From NCBI GenBank assembly GCA_010909165.1, contig VJWM01000116.1:744001-808000 (forward strand): 64,000 nt of DNA, written 5' to 3'. A program made the position numbers and the translations under genes. The notes under the pieces were generated by a model, which saw only the letters and a list, made by a program, of their open reading frames with translations, had not been told where the DNA came from and ran no database searches. The first letter of the stretch is position 1. Each line of letters opens with the position of its first letter. Positions 1 through 9,537 of the stretch are shown here, in pieces. The DNA comes from Anthoceros angustus. Lineage: Eukaryota; Streptophyta; Anthocerotopsida; Anthocerotales; Anthocerotaceae.

Positions 1-2256
1 GGTCAAGCCTGCTGTATGGTTGGAGGTCTACAGATTTCTTACTGTACCCATCTCCTGCAGGTTCAAGGGCCTTGGAGAAGAATGAGCGGCATGCTGATGC
101 TCTGACATTCCGAGCGAACCTTGAGCTAAAAGTGGATGACTGGCTGAAAGCCAAGGAAACGATCAAGGAGGTGCTCCAGTTGTCAGATGCCAAGGATAGC
201 TACGCAAATCTGCAGTTGGTGAGCAAGCCTGAGCGGTGAAACCTAATTGCACGGCAGAGGGTAGGATAATAATGGTGGCATGATACTTGCTATGCCTATT
301 GTGCACAGGAACTGGAACTACTATGCTGCCGTTCGAGGTGAGCGGAAGGATCCAAAGTTGGAAGCAACTCATCTGGAAGCGAAAGAGTTGTATGTGAAGG
401 TTGGTTCGTTGCTTTTTACGGCGTTATTGATTATGTCAGTCTCATTTGGCAGTTTACAACTGTGCTGACTCTGCATGGTTGGGCAGGTGCTGAACCAGAA
501 GCCCAACAACATGTATGCAGCCAATGGGATTGGAATCGTTTTAGCTGAGAAAGGCTTGTTTGATCAAGCCAAGGATATTTTCACTCAGGTATGTGTACCC
601 TCAGGTGGCATGCCTTGTGTTAAATTTCCTTGGGTGTTCTTCTAAACTGTTTCTTCCTGGTGTCTTGGGCTCATAAAATGTGTCATCTGTGTTGATCTTG
701 TGGGAAACTGAAATTCTTGGTTTCAGGTTCAAGAGTCAGCCTCAGGAAATATCACAGTCGAAATGCCTGATGTTTGGATTAACCTTGCTCACGTATTCTT
801 TGCACAGGGCCAGTTTGCCCTGGCTGTTAAAATGGTAGTTCTGCCTAACTACTTCTTCTAGTCTTGTTTTTGAGTATTAAGTAATTGATCTGGCCCTGAA
901 TTTCAGGATGCGTTAACTTGTTGTACTGCAGTATCAAAATTGCTTAAGAAGATTTTATCACAACACAGACACCCAGATACTGCTGTATCTGGCAAGGACG
1001 CATTATGAAGCAGAACAGTGGCAGGAGTGCAAGCGTGTTCTACTGCGTTCCATCCATTTGCAGCCTTCAAACTACACTCTGAGGTTCGACGCTGCAATTG
1101 CGATGCAAAAGTACTCCACTGCCACATTGCAAAAATTGAAGCGCACCGCGGATGAGGTATGTGCAAGTTCCTCTGGTAGGTTGAAAGCAGGCAATGTAGG
1201 GTATTGCTTGGATCTATTCCTCGATCAGGAGATCATGCAGTAATGGTTTCGATATGTAATGCAGGTCCGACAGTCTGTTGCGGAACTGAAAAATGCCTTG
1301 CGGCTTTTCAGCCAGCTGTCTGGCATCAGTTCCCACCATCTACATGGGTTTGACGAGAAAAAGATTGATATGCATGTGGAGTATTGCAAGCACCTTTTGG
1401 AAGCTGCGAAAGTGCATTTGGAAGCTGCTGAACGGGAAGAGCAACAGACTCGCCAAAAGCAGGAGGTTGCTCGCCAACTAGCAATGGCTGAAGAAGCGCG
1501 TCGGAAAGCAGAAGAAGAGCGTAAGCTTCAGCTGGAGCGTAGGAAACGCGACGACGAGTTCCGGAAAGTACAGGAGCAGGAGGCCAAGTTGACGAGATGG
1601 ATGGTATGTACGTGTAAGATGCAGTGATGTAGGCCCGGATTTATTAGAATCCACAGCAGCAGCCTTCGAGCAGGTACAGTAAACAGATCCCTTGCGCGTA
1701 GTAACCAGTTTTAGTACCTTGTGGCAGGATTCGTGGAAAGAAAAAGAGAAGCGCAGAGAAAAGCCGGCGGCTGACGAAGATGATGGCTTCATCGCTCCTG
1801 AGAAGAAAGAGAAGAAGAAGGAAAAGAAAAGGAGAAAGCGAGAAAAGAAGCAACGCGATGAATACGAAGAAAGAACTCAAGACGAACCAGAGGAGGAACC
1901 TGTTTCTGACGACATGGCTGCTGCTGGGCTGGACGACAGTGACGACGGCTTGGTGAGAAACGCCGATGTTTTCATGGTGTCTCAGGAGTGTCTATCGGGC
2001 CACCAGCAACTGATCAACCCCTTTTCCTGTTCAGGTACAGGAAGATAGACATCGTCACAAGCGAGGGCGAAGGCAAGCGTTGTCCGAGTCGGACGAGGAT
2101 ATGCCCCGGCGGGAGGATGACGCCTCTCAAAGACGAAAACGATATGTCGAGAGTGACGAAGACGGCGAAGAGGAAGGGGCGATCGAACATGACTCCAATG
2201 GTCATCACTGGGACAGGAATCGCAAGTACAAAAAGGGAGATGGCCACAGTGACTAA
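1..2256 (+). CDS. CTR9: CTR9 homologue, Paf1 complex subunit (5' end outside window)
   Basis: CTR9 (plant VIP6/ELF8) is the TPR scaffold of the nuclear Paf1 complex, which travels with RNA polymerase II and supports H2B ubiquitination and H3K4/H3K36 methylation. Exons are visible at about 61-218, 309-400, 487-590, 727-833, 928-1155, 1264-1603, 1729-1954 and 2036-2256. They encode TPR helices (NMYAANGIGIVLAEKG, VWINLAHVFFAQGQFALA, LLYLARTHYEAEQW), then the family's conserved GFDEKKI stretch, a long Arg/Glu helix (AEEARRKAEEERKLQLERR) and an acidic/basic Ser-Asp tail ending HSD before TAA at 2254-2256. This order matches the C-terminal half of plant CTR9. The first exon in the window starts at an acceptor at 60, so the N-terminal TPRs lie upstream. 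The 218/309 junction does not join cleanly in frame as read; two missing G residues at the donor would repair it. Family call is firm; exon borders are by eye. Confidence 0.93.
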
Positions 2257-2788
2257 TTCGTAAACGCGACTCAATTCTTGGAAGCACAGTAGCCTCCCAT
2301 AGGAGTTTATCAACAGCGTCCGCTTGCTGCAAATTTAGCGTCGCGCGCTTCTCATACATGCAGAGAGGTCCCAACTGCGCACGACCTTGAAGAAGGTCTG
2401 GATGCGTTGCGCACCTGGTTAGTCCTTCTGTTGACCCTGTGTTTCTTGTTCTTTCTTGCATCCGCTGTTGCATCTGTTCCACTGAGGCTGACCGTGAGGT
2501 GCGCTGTGGCAGTGTTTAGGGTTTGGGGCCGACATGCTCCGAGTCCCGACCTTCAGCTAATCCCGGCACAACTGGCTGCTACACTGCTGGAGGCTAGGTT
2601 TAGCGGGATGTGTTGTGAAGGCGCTGTGTCAGACTGTGGTGAAGCCAGCATTGTCCTGGCTTCCTCAGGCTTCCACTCCATCAGTCCACAGCCATACCAT
2701 TCTTTCAACTGGATCCTTGTGCATACTGTTTATTTCTTGTCATTCTTTATATGTATTTACCTCTTGTTGGAGACATTATCTTCAGATC
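2257..2788. other. intergenic: CTR9 3' flank and upstream region of next gene
   Basis: No open frame here resembles a protein. The stretch carries the 3' flank of CTR9 and a pyrimidine-rich segment at about 2690-2780 just before the next ATG, which fits a 5' UTR. No clear TATA box was seen. Confidence 0.4.
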
Positions 2789-5075
2789 ATGTCCTCCTCC
2801 ATGTCAGCCTCTTCAGCCGTTTTGCGAGCTGTAGACTGTAGAGTGTGTGTCGAGCATAAGCCGCGAGGCATCCGATCCCCTCTCGGCATGACGACTGTGG
2901 CACAGCTTCCTCTGGCGCACACGCCCGCCGTGCCTCAATCCATCCAGCTCTGCGACCGAGCATGTCTGCTGCGGAAGCAGTGCGGATTCTTCAGCTCTCA
3001 GCGGGCGGCGCTGGGAGCCAGTATACGCGTGCGGAGGGCTGCAGTGGCTCGAGTAGCTCTCCAGGTGCAAGCGTCCATAGCCGCCGGCCCCATCTCCGAC
3101 CTGGTGCGAGTCTGCGTCTTCTACGCCTTGCTGCAAGCAGGAGTCGCGGGTCCGTCTTCGGCTACGAGCTCACAAGGTGTGTAAGAGTACTCTTGGTCGC
3201 TTGCGCTTGCTGCAATGTGAATGCCGGGTTCCGGAAGTCCTAGAGCTGGCGTAATTCGCTGTTGCGAGTGTCCAATTGCAGGAGAGAGCGGCAGCTTGGT
3301 GCCGGCATGGCTCAAGGGCATGTTTGCAAGCGGCGGTGGTACGCTTCAGCGCCTTTAGACCTGCGGGCGGGGCTATTAAGCTAGCGCTTGTGGCACTTGG
3401 CAGCTGTGGTGATGTGTGGTTTGCGGCCCCTGTCTCTGACTTCACATTGCAGAGCACTGAAACAGTGGCGCACAAGGACCTGTCGAGGGTGCGCAGCCAG
3501 TGGCATGCTAGCACCAAGGGCACGCTGGTTCGGCGGTACAGGGTGCCGACCAAGAAGGAGGGGCGCAGGCTGTTGAACTCCATTTCATCTCTGCTCTCTG
3601 ACGACGACACCTTCAGAGACGTAGCCACGCATAAGGCATGCTCATCTCCTCATCCTGTTGTTTGCAACATCTGCTCGTGACTGGTCACTTCTGAGCCCTG
3701 TGCCTGTACACGTTGCGCGCAGGGGTGCCAGATCAGGCGGGAAAACGCTCATGCGGAAAGTGTGTGCTGCAACAATGTAAGGGCATTGTTCGACGAACTT
3801 CCCACGCCGCACCTTGTGGTTGAGATCACTGTGTTTCCACCAGGCCCGGTCACTGATGCTCATTACCAGAAGGCTGAGAAATTGGAGAAGGTGCTCAAGA
3901 CGGGGAATTCTATATAAGATCGCATGACATTGCTCCCAGCAGCGAGGTAGAAGAGCTGGCCACGGGTTGATATCGATGGACCTAAGCAGCCGTGTACTAG
4001 TATGCTACTGGGCAGGGCATGGCGCCTACCTTATCTCTGTGATAGAAGATGCTGTGTTTCTTCCAGCTTTCCCAACGTAAGCGTGTCGGATTTGCATCGC
4101 TCCTGGTCCACTACACTGTCCAGTCCTGGCCCCAGTCTCTCTCTACCTAATTCTTACCTGTTTGAGAAAACTGCCTGTCCACTTGTCGCAGCCACTTGTG
4201 ACAGCCACACCACATTGCGGCACTAGGTGTGCGAATCCACATCCGAAACACCACTTTGTTTCGACAACACGAGCCGATGGAAGCTCGGGGTTTGTTCTTC
4301 ACAATGGGGTCTGCTTCCCGCGCTTCGGATGTAAGTCGACCTGCCATTGTTGCCTTCGGATGTAAGTATGCGTGCCACTGTTGCATTCGGATGCACATAT
4401 GTAGGCCTGCCATTGTTGACTTCGGATGCAAGTAGGCCTGCGACTGTTGCCTTCGGATATAAGCTAGCCTTCCAGTGTTGGCTTCCGCGTCCATTCTTGC
4501 TTTGGTTCTAGCTCACTTTCGTCACAGTGGGCACTGGATGGAATACTGGATGGAAGTAGGCTTGGTTGTAGCTCACTTTCGTTACATTGGGCACTGGATG
4601 TAAGTAGGCTTGCCATTTCGCTATGGTTGTAGCTCACGTTCGTGACAGGAGGCACTTCAAGGGACGAGAAGCAAGCCATGCGATGGGCGCTGGATGACAG
4701 GTATCCCATCTGAGCTGCAGCTCAGCCATACCGGTTTCGAACTACAAACCGGTTGGATGAGCTGAACTCATCCAGAGCCCATCGCACGGCTTGTTTCACA
4801 TCCTCCTCCATTTGGCCGCTAGAAAGTGAGCTGCAATCAAAGCAAAGATGGGAAACGGAAGGCAGCAATGACAGGCCTACTTAAACCTTTGTTGTTGTTA
4901 ATATATCCTTTGACGCCTGGGCAAGTTCATAACCTCTGCAGGCACTGCAGATATCACGATTGCAGATGATGAGAAACGACTGATTCTAAAGCCTAGTAAA
5001 CAGGACTATGACGAATTGCCCAGTGGGCAGACTTACAACGAGAGAGCAGGTGGACAAATTGAGAGTTGTGACTGA
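2789..5075 (+). CDS. unrecognised protein with a plastid-transit-like N-terminus
   Basis: The frame starts at ATG 2789 with a Ser/Ala/Arg-rich, acid-poor N-terminus (MSSSMSASSAVLRAV...), typical of a chloroplast transit peptide. The body follows across short introns: an exon at about 3282-3338 (SGSLVPAWLKGMFASGG), one at about 3452-3634 (KDLSRVRSQWHASTKGTLV ... LLNSISSLLSDDDTF) and one at about 3722-3900 (CCNNVRALFDELPTPHLVVE ... AHYQKAEKLEKVLK). The last of these either stops just after 3911 or splices to a protein-like exon at 4943-5075 (ADDEKRLILKPSKQDYDELP, stop TGA 5073-5075). No GT donor is visible at the expected site, so the 3' end is unresolved. I do not recognise the family. Exon phases and splice sites make a real gene likely; plastid location is inference from composition. 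Confidence 0.55.
4240..4712 (+). pseudogene. decayed 5' fragment of the downstream aldo-keto reductase
   Basis: This is a degenerate copy of AKR exon 1 (about 4240-4330), intron 1 and exon 2 (about 4650-4712). Exon 1 keeps the ATG context and the AATGGGGTCTGC core of the intact gene at 5376 but is out of frame, losing the HNGVCMPRLG motif. Exon 2 keeps the equivalent of KQAVRWALGNGY as KQAMRWALDDRY and then runs into a stop. No exon 3 follows. Confidence 0.7.
4320..4470 (+). repeat. 30-35 bp minisatellite carrying repeated GTAAGT donor-like sites
   Basis: About five imperfect units share the core TTCGGATGTAAGTAGGCCTG followed by CCATTGTTG. They begin near 4323, 4356, 4386, 4421 and 4451. The core is the exon 1/intron 1 border of the decayed AKR copy, so the unit has amplified a 5' splice-site sequence; the intact gene has a single such unit at 5425-5455. 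Confidence 0.7.
4672..4793. repeat. inverted repeat made of two AKR exon 2 copies
   Basis: The arm 4672-4697 (+) pairs with 4768-4793 (-); 24 of 26 bases match by eye. The inner stem pairs CCGGTTT near 4731 with AAACCGG near 4746. The right arm continues to about 4880 as an inverted copy of AKR exon 2 plus its upstream acceptor region, reading KQAVRWALDEF on the minus strand. Confidence 0.7.
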
Positions 5076-5375
5076 GCGCCAATGCTGGATAGAGAAGCTG
5101 AGGGTTGTGACTGAGCGCCAATTCTGGGTGAAACCAAGCAATTCTTCAGTACCGCCTCCAAGAGAAAAAGTTTCTCCAGACCCCCAGGGTCCAGTATCCT
5201 TGCTACAACTCCCAATCCATCGAAGACAGGTCCAGAACCCGGTGTTCTGGACATGGACACCACTCTAAGTGACTCTCTCCGCTTGTAGACTTGAAGAAGC
5301 ACGGCCACAGGGTGATGCAAATCATTTTGGCGATCCACACACAAAACACCACTTTGTCCGGACAACACGAGCCGG

Positions 5376-7177
5376 ATGGAACCTCGGCAAGTTGTTCTCC
5401 ACAATGGGGTCTGCATGCCGCGCTTGGGATGTAAGTAGGGCTGCCATTGCAGCCTTCCATTTCCCTTCTGTTTTCTGTTGCGGCTCACTTCCGTCACAGT
5501 GGGCACTTTCAAGGCCAAGGGGGAGGACGTGAAGCAAGCCGTGCGGTGGGCTCTCGGTAACGGGTATTCCATGTAAGCTGCTGCTCAGGTGAATTTGCGG
5601 TCTCCTCTGCCAGCATCTTAGCATCTTTCAGAATGCGATTTTCGTTCTTCGAAGGATTGATACGGCATCCATCTACAAGAACGAGAGGGAGATTGGAGAT
5701 GCGATCCGGGAATCTGGTGCCCACCGTGATCAGATTTTTGTCACCAGCAAAGTCTCACCTTTTGAACACGGGTATGGACGGCAGACAGAAATTTTCGGGA
5801 ACACTCACTTGTCGCGGAGGGTTGCGAGTTCTGTTAGACTCAGGAATCCCGGCAGTTTGTAACCTGCCCTTGTGAACACCTAGGTTCGAGAAGGCCAAGC
5901 AAGCTGTGAACGACATGCTCGAAAGACTGGGATGCGGCTACCTGGCAAGTCCAACCTGCAGTCTTCTCTCGTTCTTGATGTTTTTCTCTCGTTCTTGATG
6001 CTGCGTAGGGCCGAATGAACACCATCTCTGGACTTCTCACACCTCTCTTTCGTTTGATGTATCAGGATCTTTGTCTGATACACTGGTACGAGTTGTGTTC
6101 GCTCCACACGTAAAACCTATGTCACCTGGCTGGCCGCATTGATTTGAACTGGAGGGGCTTTCATCCATCTGACCTTCAAAGATGGAACTATGTCGGTGTG
6201 GGTCGAAACAGGCCAGGAGTTGCAAAGCAGGATATGTGAGTTCAGTGTTGACCAGCCTTGTTTCCCGTTTGTGCGACTCGTATGACTCAACCATGGTTAA
6301 CTCCTCGTCTCACGCACAGAAAGTCGACAAAAAACTCTCAGTTTCGACGGGAAACCTGGTGCGCTTTGGAGCAGCTGTACAAAGAAGGTAAGCCTAGCTG
6401 CCATCAGTACGCTGAGCTTAGTTTTGCAAACCGGTCAGTGCAGGCTCCTCCTATCGATCTCGCTTTAAATTTGGGGTGTGCAGCAAAGTGTAGAGCCATT
6501 GGGGTAAGCAATTACAACAGCAGGCATTTGGCTGAAGTCCTTGCTAGCTGTGAAATCAAGCCCATGGTCAACCAGGTCTGCGATATTGAAAATGACTCTC
6601 CTGTGTTTGGAAAGGGAAACGAGCTTGCTTGATTACAATACTGATCACCTCGATGCTTCACAGGTAGAGGTCCATCCACAGTTGCAGCAGCTGGGCTTAC
6701 GAGAATTTTGTGCTGCTCACAAGATTTGCGTTCAAGCTTATTCACCCCTCGGCTGTGGTGGTGTATGATGAACTTGCTACGTCATTTAGTAGCTTTAAGT
6801 TTTCATTCATTGCCTTCTGTGTTCCTCGGTGGGTTTTGATCATGGTTGTCCTGGCAGTTGCTGCAGGATCCTGCAGTTTGCAATATAGCCAGGAATCTCA
6901 TAAGATCACCTTCGCAAGTTCTTCTTCGCTGGGGTCTCCAAAATGATTTGGGTACGAGGCCATCTTCGGATCAAGTTGGACTTTCAACCTGGGCCAGTCT
7001 GGCTGATGTAACTCGGATGTTGTCATTGCAGTGGTTCTCCCAAAATCGGTACAAGAAAGGCATATTAAGGAGAATGCCGACATTTTCTCTTTTGTGCTGT
7101 CTGAAAAAGACATGCAAATGCTAGGCAGCTTAGAGCGAGGGCAACGTCTTTGCTGGTCGGCCGAAGAAGTAAGGTAG
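5376..7177 (+). CDS. NADPH-dependent aldo-keto reductase
   Basis: A cytosolic-type aldo-keto reductase, a TIM barrel that reduces aldehydes or ketones with NADPH. Exon 1 (5376-5430) starts MEPRQVVLHNGVCMPRLG. Exon 2 (5500-5572) gives GTFKAKGEDVKQAVRWALGN. Exon 3 starts at 5655 with IDTASIYKNEREIGDAI and IFVTSKV. Later exons give EKAKQAVNDMLERLG, LIHW, CRAIGVSNYNSRHL, MVNQVEVHPQLQQLGL, AYSPLGCGG, LLRWGLQNDLG and the cofactor motif VVLPKSVQERHIKENAD, ending at TAG 7175-7177. The full catalytic tetrad is present: Asp (IDTA), Tyr (IYKNE), Lys (TSK) and His (LIHW). No signal or transit peptide is seen. The start is fixed by the N-terminal barrel motif and a matching decayed copy upstream. Substrate cannot be told from sequence; plant relatives detoxify reactive carbonyls. 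Confidence 0.9.
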
Positions 7178-7389
7178 AGCACTTTACTTGAGATGCCGCA
7201 GCAAAGCCATCAGCCTTTTAGTATTATGATTAGTTTACATTGCTCGCTCTAAGGGCCGCAAGAATTTTTCGAGTTCTTTAACAATATCAATGCTTGTCGG
7301 ATGAGCATTCGTCTAGGTGCTATGCCCATGGCTTGCACCAGAGCTGTTAGCTCACCTTCATCCCCGCTTGATTTGATACTTGTAAACCG

Positions 7390-9211
7390 TCAAAGCTGTG
7401 ATACCCTGCGCACTGAAACTTGCAATCTATAGTACATGTATCGTGTCGCTCTTGCAGTGAGCAGCATGACTATGGGGGCGAAGAAACCCAGGGCTGCAGA
7501 GAAGGCCATCCTTCCTGCTGACAGTGTGGCTCGCCTCATATAGTTTATGAAAGAGACCCTGCAGATGTGGGTTGAAATGTTAGAAAAATTAATGCCCATC
7601 CAGAGGCAAATGAGAAAGTGCTGGTCATAGAACACAGTACCCACATGGTCAGAAAATCACGAGGGAGGTCCGCTACAACAGGTGCTGCCTCTGATACACA
7701 GTCAGACGTTATATTCTCAGCGACGTCCACCATCCCCAAATTCCAAGGATTGTACTTGCAAGGGTATGTTGCATTTACCTGCAATCAACTTGAGCCTCTT
7801 AGCAAGCAAAATGGTTTGGAAACATAAATCCATGACCCATGCACAGTCGTTCGCAAATAGCTCCGGAGGCATTTCATTTGCGCACTTCAACCAGGCCGAA
7901 AGACAAGTGAAGGATTTCTTACGTACTTGGTATCCTTCGTTCATTCTCCATACAGCACCAAAATCAGGACGACAGTCTGCAGGCAGAGCCTGCCTTGGTG
8001 CCTCAGCAGCTGCTACCATGGGCAACTCGGATAGATGGGGTCTGTATTCTACCTGCGAATGCAGACACATCAGGATTATTGCAAGTGCTTGTAATTCAAG
8101 TCAGGCAATGCAGGACCGCCAAAACCCTCCGAAGCATCAACTATGAAGCACCTTCAAAACTGAAGCCCAGTAGTAGTCCAGGTAACACCATATTTTCGAC
8201 TCTGTGGAACTGATGTGCTTGTGCTTCCATGGCCGAACCTCACAGATCCTTGAAAACCTGAGATCCACACCTACACATTCAGAATCAGCTAACCTATCCT
8301 ATCATCTGATTTTCTATCTAGCTGGAAAGTATACAATCGAAGAATATTAAGTATACACAGATCAGTATTTCACAACCGAGAAGGAAACAAAGGTAGTCTC
8401 CGCAGCCACCAGCAGACTACAGTCAACTGAAATCTGCAATGATGTAGCCAGCCTCTACTGAAAAGATTAGCAACGACCGGAAAGTCACTGGAATTAACGT
8501 CCTGCAAAGGGATTCAGATATGTCCAGAAACAGCAGCAACGATCTCCTCCTTTGCTCGCAGCTAGTCTCACCTTTGGAAATTATCGTGCAATCGGTGGTC
8601 TGGCGGGCAGCCTTATTCATAGACGAGTCGATAGACAAGAAGGCCAGCAACCCGATCACGCGGGCCAACACAAGGGCAAGGCCGCAGCAGAAGAACACCA
8701 GAAAAATCCACCTGGACCAGAACTGCAGGCATGGCCGGATCCGATTCCTTCCACTTGGTTGCTCCCCGCTATCACTCGCCCGTGCGTCACAAAAGGTTTT
8801 GACTCCATTGTCAGATTCCTGATCAGTCCAGCTACAAGCATCCAGTACTCGACCCCTGGAGCGCTTCTCTGGCTCGTTACTTCCTTCACCCTGTTCACTG
8901 CTGTCGCCAACCTCCGACAGCCGACCGCTGCCTGCAACCAAATCTGAAGTTCCATGGTCTTTGGATCTACAGCCATCTCCCCCCTCGTCTCGCAGTCCCG
9001 TACCGAACCCGCAGTCAGCTCCAATTCCGAGCTCGCGCCTGCTGTCGTGTTTCCACAGCAACCCCGCCTGACACAGCAGAAGTGCCAGAACCAGCGCCAC
9101 CACAGGAAGAGCCCCTAGCAGCATGGCTTGCCAGATATCCTCGCCTGCCATCTCCATTGTTTCAAACGATTCATGCCACATGACAGCTGCATCGCCCCAG
9201 CTTGGCATCAT
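7390..9211 (-). CDS. multi-pass membrane protein, function not recognised
   Basis: Reading from ATG 9211, the first exon encodes a hydrophobic helix (LLGALPVVALVLALLLCQAG), a hydrophilic Ser/Gly/Glu loop of about 110 residues, then a helix (FLVFFCCGLALVLARVIGLL) and a weaker one before a stop at 8423. Downstream exons at about 7720-8050 and 7545-7775 carry a Cys-containing segment (YPCKYNPWNL, ENITSDC) with a possible N-glycosylation site and another helix (WVLCSMTSTFSFASGWALIF). A last segment (7390-7560) adds a helix (SAALGFFAPIVMLLTARA). The WxxCSMTSTF helix recalls Frizzled-type 7TM receptors, but this is weak and I do not assign it. These could be one gene spliced across 8070-8430 or two adjacent genes. 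Confidence 0.45.
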
Positions 9212-9537
9212 CCTGAGCTCTAATTGAGCTCACCTTCACCCGCACAATACTGACAGAATCTACACAGATATCGAGCTGATGTTATGCATCTAGTCTCCCG
9301 CATCTTGAAGTCCGGAGAGGCGAAATGATGCTGAAACCAATTGACGAAATCACGAACTAGAAAGAGCCACGACACCCGTATTCACGTTGATGGGATTTGC
9401 CACCGTAGGACTTTCCCTAGGGACGGCAACCGCAGGTAGACACGATGATGATGTGACTACATATAAGACTTGTGCTGATGGCATATAAGTTGCTGGCATT
9501 TCCTAGGTCCCAGTTCTTAATTTACCTATCTCGACAA
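9212..9537. other. intergenic between two minus-strand genes
   Basis: This holds the upstream region of the membrane-protein gene and the 3' flank of the CHID1-like gene. ACATATAAGA (about 9459-9468) and GCATATAAGT (about 9481-9490) are TATA-like on the plus strand only, with no plus-strand gene after them. Confidence 0.3.
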
